From CAVZVZ01 sp963778895 (GTDB lineage Bacteria; Actinomycetota; Acidimicrobiia; Acidimicrobiales; Acidimicrobilacustridaceae): a stretch of 64,000 nt of DNA. The stretch is from NCBI GenBank assembly GCA_963778895.1, contig CAVZVZ010000005.1, positions 1,054,001-1,118,000 on the forward strand, in the 5' to 3' direction. Below, piece after piece: positions 19,315 to 28,479 of this stretch. Positions within the stretch are counted from its first letter, which is position 1. Each line of letters starts with the position of its first letter. The notes under the pieces were generated by a model, which saw only the letters and a program-made list of their open reading frames with translations, had not been told where the DNA came from and did not search any database. The position numbers were made by a program, and so were the translations under genes.

Positions 19315-19329
19315 TGCAAATGATTCGCA
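19315..19329. promoter_or_regulatory. Fur-family operator (7-1-7 palindrome) upstream of cbiM
   Basis: TGCAAATGATTCGCA fits the TGNNAATNATTNNCA pattern of Zur/Fur-family boxes, with 12 of 15 bases symmetric. It lies immediately upstream of the cbiM ribosome-binding site and 54 bp upstream of the divergent Fur-family gene. Repressor binding would block cbiM directly. Confidence 0.7.
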
Positions 19330-19383
19330 GGACGGATCCTGGCACACGATGCAGTGGGCCGTCACCAACGGCATACTCCCCCC

Positions 19384-19824
19384 GTGGCCTCGGACCCTCG
19401 CACGATCGACGACCTCGTCGATGAGCTACGCGCCCATGGTCAACGAGCGACGGTCGCGCGCCGCGCGGTGCTCGAGGCCCTGCTCGAGGCGGGCGACGCC
19501 CATCTCACGGCCGACGAGCTCGCACCCCGCGTGCGCGAGAACCATCCGGCCATCCACCTGTCGACGGTCTATCGAACGCTCGATGCCCTCACCGATGCCA
19601 ACGTGATCGTTCTGGCCCGGTTCGCGGATCGCCCCGCGACCTATCACTTGGCCACCGACCGGCATCATCACGCGGTCTGCACGCGCTGCGGCGCGGCGAT
19701 AAGTCTCCCGATCGGCGTGCTCGACCCAGTACGACGGCGTCTTCTACGGGACCACGGGTTCCACGCCGATCCCCATCATCTGACGATCCCCGGGTTGTGT
19801 CGCGACTGCTCCGCCAGCGCTTGA
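19384..19824 (+). CDS. Fur-family metalloregulator
   Basis: 146 residues from GTG 19384 (an ATG 30 nt upstream is possible but would run through the promoter). The N-terminal winged helix has HLTADELAPRVRENHPAIHLSTVYRTLDAL. The C-terminal domain has the metal ligands in HHHAVC and the structural zinc Cys pairs CTRCG and CRDCS. Facing the cobalt/nickel uptake operon across a Fur-type box, it may be a nickel (Nur-like), zinc or cobalt sensor; the metal cannot be assigned from sequence alone. Confidence 0.9.
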   Translation: MASDPRTIDDLVDELRAHGQRATVARRAVLEALLEAGDAHLTADELAPRVRENHPAIHLSTVYRTLDALTDANVIVLARFADRPATYHLATDRHHHAVCTRCGAAISLPIGVLDPVRRRLLRDHGFHADPHHLTIPGLCRDCSASA

Positions 19825-19837
19825 GGGCGCGGAGCAG

Positions 19838-21098
19838 TCAGGCCAACAGGTCCTGACCCAGGATCCCTCCGGCCTGAGGGACACCCGGGAGCACGAAGAA
19901 GAAACCGCCACCCTGGGCCACGATGTATTCCTCGAGCGGTTCGCCGGCCAGCCGCTCCTGGATCGGCATGAACTGGCGATCGATGCTGCGCTGGTAGGAC
20001 ACGAACGCCAGCCCCTGATCGAGCTGACCGGATCCGTCGAAGCCCCGCGAGAAGCTGAAGCCCTTCCGGAGGATGCGCTGGCCCGCAGTCTCGGGCGTGC
20101 GCGGGTTGGCCAACCGGATGTGCGCGTCGAGCGGCGTCACCTTGCCCTCGGGGTCGGCGCCGAAGTCAGGCTCATCGGTCTCGACGTTGCCGTCGAGCGG
20201 TGCCCCGTTCGATTTCTGCCGGCCGATGAGGTTCTGCTGCTCGCGCAGCCGCGTGCGGTCCCAGAACTCGACGAACATCCGGATCATGCGCACGACTTGG
20301 TAGGTGCCTCCCGCGGCCCATGCCGGGTGCCCGTCGTCGTCGCCCACCCACACGATGTCGTTCATCTCACCGTCGTCGTCGACATCGACGTTGACCGTGC
20401 CGTCGACGAACCCCATCAGGTTGCGCGTGCCGGCTTCCCCCGGCTCGGCCTTGACCCGACGACTGAAGCCGTCGATCGTCCACTTCAACGTCAGCGTGGC
20501 GCGAGTCGCGCGCATCAACTGGCGGAGCGCGAACAGGTTCGTGTCTTGCGTCGCGCTGGCGATCGAGAGCAACAAGTCGCCGTGACTCCGGTCCGGTTCG
20601 AGCCGGTCGTTCGCGAGGAACGGCATCTCGCGCAGCTCGGGCGGGCGCTGACTCGCAAGGCCGAACCGATCGTCGAACAACGACGCACCGACCGAAGTGA
20701 CGATCGACAGATCGGCCGGCGGTGGCGGGTTGCCCACGTTGCCGGCGTAGAGCGGCGGATAGTTGGGATCACGATCCGGGTACGGCTCGCCGTTCATCAG
20801 GCGCGCCGACTCCTCGGTGAGCGAGCGGAATGTGTCGACGAGCTCGTCACGATTGTCGGCCACGACCGTGAAGGCAGCCATCAGATCCTTGCGCCTGATG
20901 CGTCGCGGTGATTCCTGCTTGGTGGTCGCCGTAGAACGGGATGTACTCGTGCTCCGTCGCCGCGGAACCGTCGGCACTCGCTCCGGAGCTGTCGACCTTC
21001 GTGGCGTCGGAGCTCGATGAGCAGGCCGCGAGGGCGGCCCCGCCCGCGAGAGCGCCTGCGCCCGCCAGCAACGCTCGGCGCGAAACGGGCTGGGTCAC
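19838..21098 (-). CDS. efeB: DyP-type heme peroxidase with Tat signal (EfeB-like), one frameshift
   Basis: GTG start 21098 overlaps the efeO stop (GTGA). The N-terminus has a twin-arginine signal (SRRALLAGAGALAGGAALAAC) given here as SRRALLAGAGALAGGAA, ending in a Cys that could be lipidated. The motif YGDHQAGIT is typical of EfeB. The DyP catalytic GxxDG motif is in NLMGFVDGTVN, the proximal heme His in AHIRLANPRT, and an Arg in SYQRSIDRQF. An extra base near 20895 separates the signal region from the catalytic domain. EfeB works with EfeO in iron (heme-iron or Fe2+) acquisition outside the membrane. Confidence 0.88.
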
Positions 21099-22036
21099 CC
21101 CTCGAGCCCGAGGGTCCCGGCTACTTGCGACAGCTGCTCGGAGAGCTGCGCCGTGCTGGTCTTGAGCTTGTCGAGATCGGCGGGGGTGACGGCCGTGAAC
21201 AGCTGATAGCCGTCGGCCGTCTTGTACACGGCGATCACCGCGTCCACCTCGGCGAAGCTGTTGTTGATCGATTGCAGCAACGCGGCATCGGCTTCCTGCA
21301 ACGCCGGCGTCAACAGCTCGATGGCCTTCTCCGAGCCGTCGACGTTGGCGGCCAGGTCCCACATGTCGGTGCGCGAGTACCGATCCTCTTCGCCGGTGAT
21401 CTTGCCCTGCGACACCTCGTCGATGAGCTCGGACGCACCCACCGCGACGGCTGCCGGCGGGATGTCCATGCCTTCCATCTCGGTCTCGAGGCCAGCGAGA
21501 TCGCTCTCGAGCTGCTGCGCGAACGGAAGCGCAGCAGCGGTGTCGGATTGCTCCCAGAGCAGGTATTCGATCCGGTGCCAGCCCGTGAACTCCGGATCGT
21601 CCACCCCGGCGAAGTCGTCGACACGCGAGTCGACCTTGCTGTCGATGTCCTCGACGAGACCCGCGACCGGCTCGATGCGCTCCCAGCCCTCACGCGAAGG
21701 GGCGTACGCCGCCTTGGCCGCCTCGAGGTCGCCGGCCTGGATGGCCGCCGTCATGGTGGCCGTGCCCGCGATCGACGAGTCGATCTGTTCGAGGACGTAG
21801 GTCTTGTAGTCGGCGACGGCTTGATTGACGAGGGCGTTGTCGGTGCTGCCGGCGAGGGAGTCCTGGCTGATGCCGCTGCCCGACCCGCTCCCGGATCCAC
21901 TGCCCGAGCCCGAGCCGCTGGCGGAGGTGTCGTCGCTGCGCACTGCACCGCCGTCGTCCTTCGAGCAACCCGCCCCCACCGCCAGCGCGCCCAGCGCCAG
22001 GGCTACACACATCAATCGAACCGGACCTCGTCGCAC
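21095..22036 (-). CDS. efeO: Iron uptake lipoprotein EfeO (M75 peptidase-like domain)
   Basis: 313 residues from GTG 22036, chosen because GGAGGAG lies about 5-9 nt upstream. The N-terminus is a lipoprotein signal (LALGALAVGAGC, Cys lipidated), followed by a Gly-Ser repeat linker and the M75 domain with the HxxE metal motif in GWHRIEYLLW. No cupredoxin domain is present. It binds iron at the cell surface and is coupled to efeB. The permease EfeU is not in this operon. A probable IdeR/DtxR box lies about 45 bp upstream. Confidence 0.88.
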   Translation of the reverse strand: MRRGPVRLMCVALALGALAVGAGCSKDDGGAVRSDDTSASGSGSGSGSGSGSGSGISQDSLAGSTDNALVNQAVADYKTYVLEQIDSSIAGTATMTAAIQAGDLEAAKAAYAPSREGWERIEPVAGLVEDIDSKVDSRVDDFAGVDDPEFTGWHRIEYLLWEQSDTAAALPFAQQLESDLAGLETEMEGMDIPPAAVAVGASELIDEVSQGKITGEEDRYSRTDMWDLAANVDGSEKAIELLTPALQEADAALLQSINNSFAEVDAVIAVYKTADGYQLFTAVTPADLDKLKTSTAQLSEQLSQVAGTLGLEG

Positions 22037-22081
22037 AGGTTTCTCCTCCAGCAATGCGGCTGTCACCTGACGCACCTGATG

Positions 22082-22100
22082 ATAGGTATCCCTAACGTAA
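22082..22100. promoter_or_regulatory. IdeR/DtxR-type iron box upstream of efeO
   Basis: ATAGGTATCCCTAACGTAA, read on the minus strand, matches 14 of 19 positions of the IdeR consensus TTAGGTTAGGCTAACCTAA. It is placed about 46 bp upstream of the efeO start, as expected for iron-dependent repression. Confidence 0.6.
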
Positions 22101-22164
22101 TGGAACAAGTCGTCCTGAGCAGCGGGGGTAAAGGTGCCGAAGGGACGGGTCGCTCCGGTGCTCC

Positions 22165-22170
22165 TAGGCT
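22165..22170 (+). promoter_or_regulatory. -10 box of the beta-helix protein gene
   Basis: TAGGCT sits 6 nt before the ATG at 22177 with no Shine-Dalgarno sequence; leaderless arrangement. Confidence 0.35.
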
Positions 22171-22176
22171 GCCCGG

Positions 22177-23539
22177 ATGTCGATTCGCCCGGGCCCCCGT
22201 CTGGTCATCGCACTCCTGGCGGGCGGGCTGACGGCCACCGCGTGCACACCGCTGGCGCTCCCTCTCGGTGACGCACCGATCGGCACGCCGTCCCCGAGCT
22301 CGACCTTGATCGGTTGCGAGCGCGCGGCCGAGACGGTCGAGATCACCTCCGACGCCCACCTGGACCCAGCGTGTACCTACACCGGCGGCGTCCAGATCAG
22401 CGCCTCGAACGTCGTGTTCGACTGCCGGGGCGCGCACATCACCGACGTCGACGGCACCCACGGACGCGGCGTGTCGGTGAGCGCCGATTCCGACACGTCG
22501 ATCGATCACGTGACGGTGAGGAACTGCATCATCTCCGGGTTCCTCAACAACGTGCGCGTCTCGCGTGAAGGGTTCAAGGACCTGGTGCCCGGTTCCGACT
22601 ACGACGCGCCGTTCTCGGACATCGTGATCGAGAACAGCCGCCTGTTCGGCTCCCGCGGTAGCGGCGTGTTCGTCAACGCCTACGTGACCGGTGTGACACT
22701 GCGGAATCTCGAGATCGCCGAACTCCGGCGGAGTCGGGATCTATCTGGAGGCCGGATCGAAGGACAACGTCGTCGAGCGCAACACCATCCGCAACAACGG
22801 GTTCGGCGACGTCGACCCGGTGAACGGCGTTCCTTACGATCTCGGTGGCGGCGTCCAGGTGCGCGTGTTGCAGACCGGACGTGAGGGCATCGCCATCGAC
22901 GGCTCTCGCAACAACCGCGTCGCCAACAACGTCATCCACTCGAATGCCGCCGGCGGCATCTTCTTGTACAAGAACTGCGGTGAGTACGCCACGCAGAAGC
23001 CGAACCAGTGGTGGCAGCGGAACTACGGCGCCGACGGAAACGTCCTCGAGGGCAACACGATCGTCAACGAGCCGGAAGGTATCTGGGTCGGCTCGCGGAT
23101 GGCTGAGGATCAGTACTTCATGGACTGCAGTGACCCGGCGTACTCCAGTGGGCCACTTCATCGACTTCATCTCGACTACGCGAAGGACAATGTCGTGCGC
23201 AACAACACGCTCGTCGAGGTCGACAACGCGGTGCGCGTCGAGGACAACGGCACCACCGTCGAGAACAACACGATCCGCAGCAGCGACCCGGCCGCCCGCG
23301 GCGTTCTGGTCGGGACGAAGTGGCGCACCCAGCTCCTTGGTCAACCCGTCGACCACACCTCGATCTCGGGCAATACCGTCACCATCCCCAACCCGACCGC
23401 GGCGTACGGCTGGGTACACGGACAGACGAACACGACGTTCGGTCCCAACCTGACGAATGGCGCGCCCGCCACGTTGACCGCCGGTACGCAGCCCACGATC
23501 AACCCCTGGCTCTTCGTCGTTCGGGTCTGGGCTCCCTGA
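22177..23539 (+). CDS. Secreted right-handed parallel beta-helix protein (one frameshift)
   Basis: About 453 residues with an N-terminal signal ending TATAC (possible lipoprotein). Repeated short units such as NNVRVSREG, SRLFGSRGSGVFVNAY, DNVVERNTIRNNG, NNRVANNVIHSNAAGGIFLY and NNTLVEVDNAVRVEDNGTT are the alternating strand/turn pattern of right-handed beta-helices (PbH1 repeats), as in pectate lyases and other carbohydrate-active or adhesion proteins. One inserted base near 22725 breaks the frame. No clear catalytic motif could be assigned. It stands alone between the iron operon and the sulfotransferase. Confidence 0.75.
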
Positions 23540-23598
23540 CTCCAGGCCGACCTCGTCGGTCGTCATCGGCACGCGATTTCTGACAACCTCGCGCCCGT

Positions 23599-24900
23599 AT
23601 GAGCGAATCGACGGCGGCAGGCAGGGCCTCCATCCGGATCGCCGACCTGATCGAGCCGCAGCTCACCGACGAGCAGCGCGCCGCGTTGGAGTTCACGGCA
23701 ACGCTCGACATCTCCTTCGACGAGGCCGAGCTCGTCGCGGAAGCCCAAGAACGGACGGGTCTCACGAATTTCGGGAGCAGAGGCTTCGGCGGAGGAGGCT
23801 TCGGGAGCGACTTTCGGCCCCGGCTACGAGCCCACCTCGCCGCCATCGAAGGCGACCGCGGGCTCACCAACCTCGGGCGACTGATCCTGCGGCGCCGCGT
23901 GCTCCGGCTGCTGGCGAGCCGACTGCTGCTCACCGACCTGCGTCGAGCGCTATCCCGAGATCCACGATGTGGAGATCGAGCGTCCGCTGATCGTCGTCGG
24001 CCTGCCCCGCTCCGGCACGACGCATCTCGTCAACCTCCTGGCCGCCGACACACGGTTTCGTTCGCTGCCGTTCTGGGAGAGCCAGGAACCGTTCCCGCTC
24101 CACGGTGAGGGACCGGACGTCGACGGCATCGACCCTCGATGGCGGCGCTGCGCGGAGGATCACGCCATCGAAGCCACGATGGCGCCACTCACCAAGAACA
24201 TGCACGATCGCTTCCCCGCCGCGATCGAGGAAGAAGTCGAACTGCTCGACGTCGACTTCGCGTCGTACACGCTCGAGTGGCATGCACGCGTTCCCGACTG
24301 GCGCGACTACTACCTCTCGCTCGACCAGCGAGAGCACTACGCCTACCTCGAAGACCATGCTGAAGGCGCTGACGTTCCTGCGCGGCCCTCGACGCTGGGT
24401 ACTCAAGTCACCGCAGCATCTCGAGCAGATCGGCCCGCTCGTCGACACGTTTCCCGACGCCACGATCGTGTTCACCCATCGCGACCCAGTGGCCGTCATC
24501 CAATCGGCGATCACCATGCTCGCGTACGGCGATCGCTTGCGGCGTCACCGGATCGAACCGGACCAACTGGCCGAGTACTGGGTCGACAGGGTCGAACGCC
24601 TGCTTCGTGCCTGCGTTCGGGACCGCGAGCTGGTGCCCGACGATCGCGGTGTCGACGTGATCTTCCACGAGTTCATGACCGACGACATGGCGACCGTCGA
24701 ACGGATCTACCGCCAGGCCGGCAACCCCCTGAGCGAAGGTGCGCGCAAGCAGCTGGAGGCCTATCGTGCGCGAGAACCCACGCGGCAAGCACGGCCAGGT
24801 GATCTATGACCTCGCCGGTGACTTCGGCATGAAGCCCGACGACGTGCGAGCACGGTTCGACTTCTATTTCGATCGATTCGCGATCGAAGCCGAGAGCTGA
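23599..24900 (+). CDS. Sulfotransferase-family protein (three frameshifts)
   Basis: The reconstructed protein is about 432 residues. The PAPS 5'-phosphosulfate loop is VVGLPRSGTTHLVNLL and the 3'-phosphate region is ATIVFTHRDPVAVIQS; WVLKSPQHLEQ is the typical intermediate motif of the actinobacterial sulfotransferase family (Sulfotransfer_3). Single bases are inserted near 23947, 24357 and 24768. Near residue 58 a Gly/Phe-rich stretch (SRGFGGGGFGSDF) interrupts a region usually reading DFGDDDF, possibly a small repeat expansion. It starts a plus-strand run with MDR, MBL hydrolase, SDR and VOC genes. Transfer of sulfate to an alcohol, or a related P-loop role, is likely. Confidence 0.8.
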
Positions 24901-24906
24901 GGCACC

Positions 24907-25928
24907 ATGCAGCTCGTTCGGGTTCACGGACCCGGTGACGTTCGACTCGACGACGTCGAGCGATCCGGTCATGGGACCGCGCGACGCGATCGTGCGCGTC
25001 GCCGCCTGCGGCGTGTGCGGAAGCGACCTGAAGTACATAGCCCTCGGCGGGGTCGCTGGTCCGGGGCCCGAGCCGATGCCACTCGGACACGAGCTGGCCG
25101 GCACCGTCACCGCCGTCGGGTCCGAGGTCGCCGGGGTCACGGTCGGCGACCGCGTGGTGGTGCACCCGGGAGACGACGAGCTCGGCCGGATAGGCAACGG
25201 GGCCGGTGAAGGCGGGCTGCACACCGCGCGTCCTGGTTCGCGAGGCGGCGCGCGGCAACCGCTTGTACCCCGTGCCCGACACGATCGAGCTCGAGGTGGC
25301 GGCGCTGGCCGAGCCACTCGCGGTCGGTATGAACGCCGTCGACCGAGCGCAGGTCGGGCCCGACGACAGCGTGGTGATCTTCGGCGCCGGGCCGATCGGG
25401 CTCGCCGCTCTGGCGACGCTCGTCGACCGGGGCAACGAGCGAGTGGTCGCGATCGACCTCTCGGCGCGCCGGCTCGAGCTCGCGGAGCAGCTCGGCGCAC
25501 AAGCCACCATCGACGCGGCCGACTCCGACCTCTGGGATCGGGTGAAGGAGCTCCACGGCACCGCACCGTTCATGTTCGGGCCCATGGCCGGCACCGACGT
25601 GTACATCGAGGCATCGGGCGCCGCATCGGTGGTGCGGGCCGTCCTCGACAACGCCAAACCTCTCTCGCGCATGTCTGTCGTCGCGTTGCACTACACCGAC
25701 ATACCGGTGAGCTTCCTGATGTTGCTCATGAAGCAGTTCACGATCTGCGGCGCCATGGAGTACCCGGCGCGGTTCGAGGCCGCCATCGAGCTGCTGGAGC
25801 GACGCGATCTCTCCGCACTCATCACGCACCGATACCCGCTCGACGACTTCGCCCGTGCTCTCGAGACGTTGGACGGGTCCCGTGAGTGCGGCAAGGTCAT
25901 GATCACGATCTCCGAGGCCCGAACATGA
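24907..25928 (+). CDS. Zinc-type alcohol dehydrogenase (MDR superfamily), two frameshifts
   Basis: About 339 residues after correction. The catalytic zinc site is visible as AACGVCGSDLKY and GHELAGTV; the cofactor motif is VVIFGAGPIGLAAL with an Asp-containing second strand (VVAIDLSARR), pointing to NAD rather than NADP. The Cys-rich structural-zinc lobe seems absent. Bases are inserted near 24969 and 25225. It is 6 nt after the sulfotransferase and overlaps the next gene by ATGA, so it acts in the same pathway, probably oxidising a secondary alcohol. Confidence 0.85.
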
Positions 25929-27193
25929 CGGAACTGAACATGCCCGATCCCCTGTATCGCTCGCGACCGAGCGCGTTCGAGATCAAACCGGCATCAGCGC
26001 CGGCAGCGCTGCCCGTGGGTGACCGCATATGGGTGTCGCCCGGTCTGTCGAACAGCTATCTGCTCACGACCGACGACGGCCGAGTGGTGATCAACACCGG
26101 CATGGGGTTCGAGGCGCCGATCCATCGGGCGAACTTCGACGCCGTGGACCCCAGCCCGGTCCGATACATCGTGCTGACGCAGGGCCACTACGACCACGTG
26201 GGCGGCGTCGATGTGCTTCGCGACGAAGGCACCGAGATCGTCACCCAGGCGAACTGGGCACTGTGGCGCGACGACAACGAACGACTCGAGCGGTTCCGAT
26301 CGAGCAACGCCGCGTTCGCCTGGATCGACGCGATCATGGCCGCGTTCGACTACGCCCGCGAACGAGGCGGTGGTGCCGACGCTCCCGCTCAAGCCCGACC
26401 CGAGCCGACGATCGTGTTCGACGACGGGTACGACTTCACCGTCGGAGGCCGTCGCTTCGAGCTCTTGGCGACGCCCGGAGGTGAGACCACGGACTCACTG
26501 GTCGTGTGGTTGCCCGACGAAGGGGTGTGTCTCTGCGGAAACGTGTTCGGCGCATTGTTCGGGCACATCCCGAACCTCGTCACGATGCGAGGTGATCGAT
26601 ATCGCGACGCTCACACGTTCATCGAGTCGGTCGAGACCGTCAGACGACTGCGACCGGAGGTGCTGCTGACGGGCCACTTCGATCCGATCGTCGGTGCCGA
26701 CGTCATCGACGCGGAATTGGTCCGCTTGCGAGATGCGGTGCTCTTCGTGCACGACCGCACCGTCGAAGGCATGAACGACGGCGTCGACGTCCAGACGTTG
26801 ATGCGCGACATCGTGCTGCCACCGGAGCTCGAGGTGGGGCAGGGCTACGGGAAGGTCAGCTGGGACGTGCGCGCGATCTGGGAGACGTACGCCGGCTGGT
26901 TCCACCACGACTCGACGACCGAGCTGTATCCGTTCGACGCGTCGCCCGCGCAGGCCGAGTTGGTCGAGCTGGCCGGAGGCGCCGACGCCGTGCTCGGTCG
27001 AGCACAGGCCCGCACCGCCGCCGGGGAGCCGCTCATCGCCATCGCATTGGCGGAGGCGGTACTCGCGGCCGAGCCGAACCACCCGGACGCTCGGGCGGCG
27101 ATGGTCGCGGCGCACGAGGTCCTGCTCGCCGAGAGCACCAACTTCTGGGAGACCTCCTGGTTACGCCGCCAGATTGCCAAGATGTCGTCATGA
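25925..27193 (+). CDS. MBL-fold hydrolase with alkylsulfatase-type dimerisation domain
   Basis: 422 residues, intact. The metallo-beta-lactamase domain (about 1-260) has LTQGHYDHVGG where the canonical motif is HxHxDH; the first His is Gln. Further ligand regions are TPGGETTDS and LLTGHFDPIVG. The C-terminal part (QGYGKVSWDVRAIWETYAGW, then AHxxL-type helices with LAEAVLAAEPNHPDARAA) is the alkylsulfatase dimerisation domain of SdsA1/BDS1-like enzymes, shown here as VSWDVRAIWETYAGW. It is probably a secondary alkyl-sulfate or ester hydrolase, or a relative with changed metal chemistry. Overlaps both neighbours by ATGA, so it is strongly coupled to the MDR and SDR genes. Confidence 0.82.
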   Translation: MTELNMPDPLYRSRPSAFEIKPASAPAALPVGDRIWVSPGLSNSYLLTTDDGRVVINTGMGFEAPIHRANFDAVDPSPVRYIVLTQGHYDHVGGVDVLRDEGTEIVTQANWALWRDDNERLERFRSSNAAFAWIDAIMAAFDYARERGGGADAPAQARPEPTIVFDDGYDFTVGGRRFELLATPGGETTDSLVVWLPDEGVCLCGNVFGALFGHIPNLVTMRGDRYRDAHTFIESVETVRRLRPEVLLTGHFDPIVGADVIDAELVRLRDAVLFVHDRTVEGMNDGVDVQTLMRDIVLPPELEVGQGYGKVSWDVRAIWETYAGWFHHDSTTELYPFDASPAQAELVELAGGADAVLGRAQARTAAGEPLIAIALAEAVLAAEPNHPDARAAMVAAHEVLLAESTNFWETSWLRRQIAKMSS

Positions 27194-27939
27194 ACCGAGC
27201 CACGTTCGACTTCGGTGGGTCCCACGTCCTCGTCACCGGCGGTACGAGCGGGATCGGCAACGCCATCGCGGTGGCGTTCCGTGGTGCCGGCGCAGCGGTG
27301 ACCGTCACGGGCACCCGTGGTTCGGCCGCCGACTACGAATCCGATGTCGACGCCATGAACTACCGCCAGCTCGTGATGACCGATCGAGACGGCGATCGAC
27401 TCGTTCGCCCGAGTCGATGTCGACCCTCGATGTGTTGGTGAACAACGCCGGGGCCAACTTTCCTGGCGGTCAAGACGAATGGGAGCCCGACGTCTTCGAG
27501 GAATCGGTGGCGCTGAACCTGTCGGGCGCGTTCCGCCTGACCACCGGCGTCCGCGACGCATTGCGCTCCTCGACGAACGCCGGCGGCGCCAGCGTGGTGA
27601 ACATCGTCTCGATGGCCGCCTACCTCGCGGTGCCGATCGTGCCCGGGTATGGCTCGGGCAAGGCCGGGCTGCTCCAGCTCACGCGCAACCTGGCGGCGTT
27701 GTGGGCGCAGGACGCGATTCGCGTCAACGCCATCGCTCCGGGTGTGATCGAAACGCGGATGACCGCACCGATGAAAGGGCATCCCCGCGCTCCTCGACGA
27801 GACGCTGGCGCACGTGCCGATGGCCCGCTGGGGAACGGTCGACGAGGTGGCGCCGGCCGTGCTCTTCCTCTGCAGCGAGCAGGCGAGTTACATCACCGGT
27901 CACGCCCTCGCCGTCGACGGCGGCTACCTCGTCCACTGA
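27190..27939 (+). CDS. Short-chain dehydrogenase/reductase (frameshifted)
   Basis: About 249 residues. The cofactor loop is VTGGTSGIGNAIA, the structural motif LVNNAG, and the catalytic Ser-Tyr-Lys reads VNIVSMAAYLAVP and YGSGKAG. The ending GHALAVDGGYLVH is typical of classical SDRs. Three inserted bases (near 27395, 27411, 27778) break the frame. ATGA overlap upstream; the stop shares bases with the start of the VOC gene. Oxidises or reduces an alcohol/ketone in the local pathway. Confidence 0.88.
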
Positions 27940-28469
27940 TGGCCGACAACCCGAATTCCAACACGGTGTTCCCGGGTGAAGTTCGTCAGGTCGGCCACAT
28001 CGTGGCCGATCTCGACAAGGCGATGAGCCAATGGGTCGCCGTGGGTGTCGGTCCGTGGACGGTCATCGAGGTGACACAGGAGGCGGCGTATCACGGCGTG
28101 GTTTCCACGTCGCACGTGTCGATTGGTTTCGCGCACGCCGGCGCGCTCCAGATCGAGTTGATCGAGGCCCATGGCACGGCCACGAGCTCGTGGCACGAGA
28201 CTCGGGACGCGGGCCGGTTCGGGCCCCATCACCTCGCCTATTGGACCGACGCCTTCGACCAGAGCATGGAACATATCGACCGAACCGAACTGGCGATCGT
28301 GCAAGAAGGTGACGGCAACGGCATGGCGCGGTTCGTGTACGTGGCAGGTGGGGCCGGCGGGATGCTGATCGAGATCATGGAGCTGACGGACTTGTCCCGT
28401 CCGTTCATGGACGGCATCCGCGAGCTGAGCGAGCACTGGGACGGCCGCGGACCCACCATCCGCCGCTGA
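27939..28469 (+). CDS. VOC/glyoxalase-superfamily protein
   Basis: 176 residues of the vicinal-oxygen-chelate fold, with paired beta-alpha-beta-beta-beta modules: QVGHIVADLDKAMSQWV starts the first (His as ligand), and GPHHLAYWTDAFDQSM the second; the Glu in GMLIEIMEL is the third ligand. Related to the Glyoxalase_4/methylmalonyl-CoA epimerase group often seen in actinobacterial steroid and terpenoid degradation clusters. Substrate unknown. Confidence 0.85.
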   Translation: MADNPNSNTVFPGEVRQVGHIVADLDKAMSQWVAVGVGPWTVIEVTQEAAYHGVVSTSHVSIGFAHAGALQIELIEAHGTATSSWHETRDAGRFGPHHLAYWTDAFDQSMEHIDRTELAIVQEGDGNGMARFVYVAGGAGGMLIEIMELTDLSRPFMDGIRELSEHWDGRGPTIRR

Positions 28470-28479
28470 TCCTCTCGCG

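Noticed and set aside
19306..19374. N-terminal Cys-rich extension of CbiM (HCIVCQDPSCE)
   Set aside because: CbiM needs a free His2 near the N-terminus, the GTG at 19305 has AGGAGGAG upstream, and the extension would run through the Fur-type operator.
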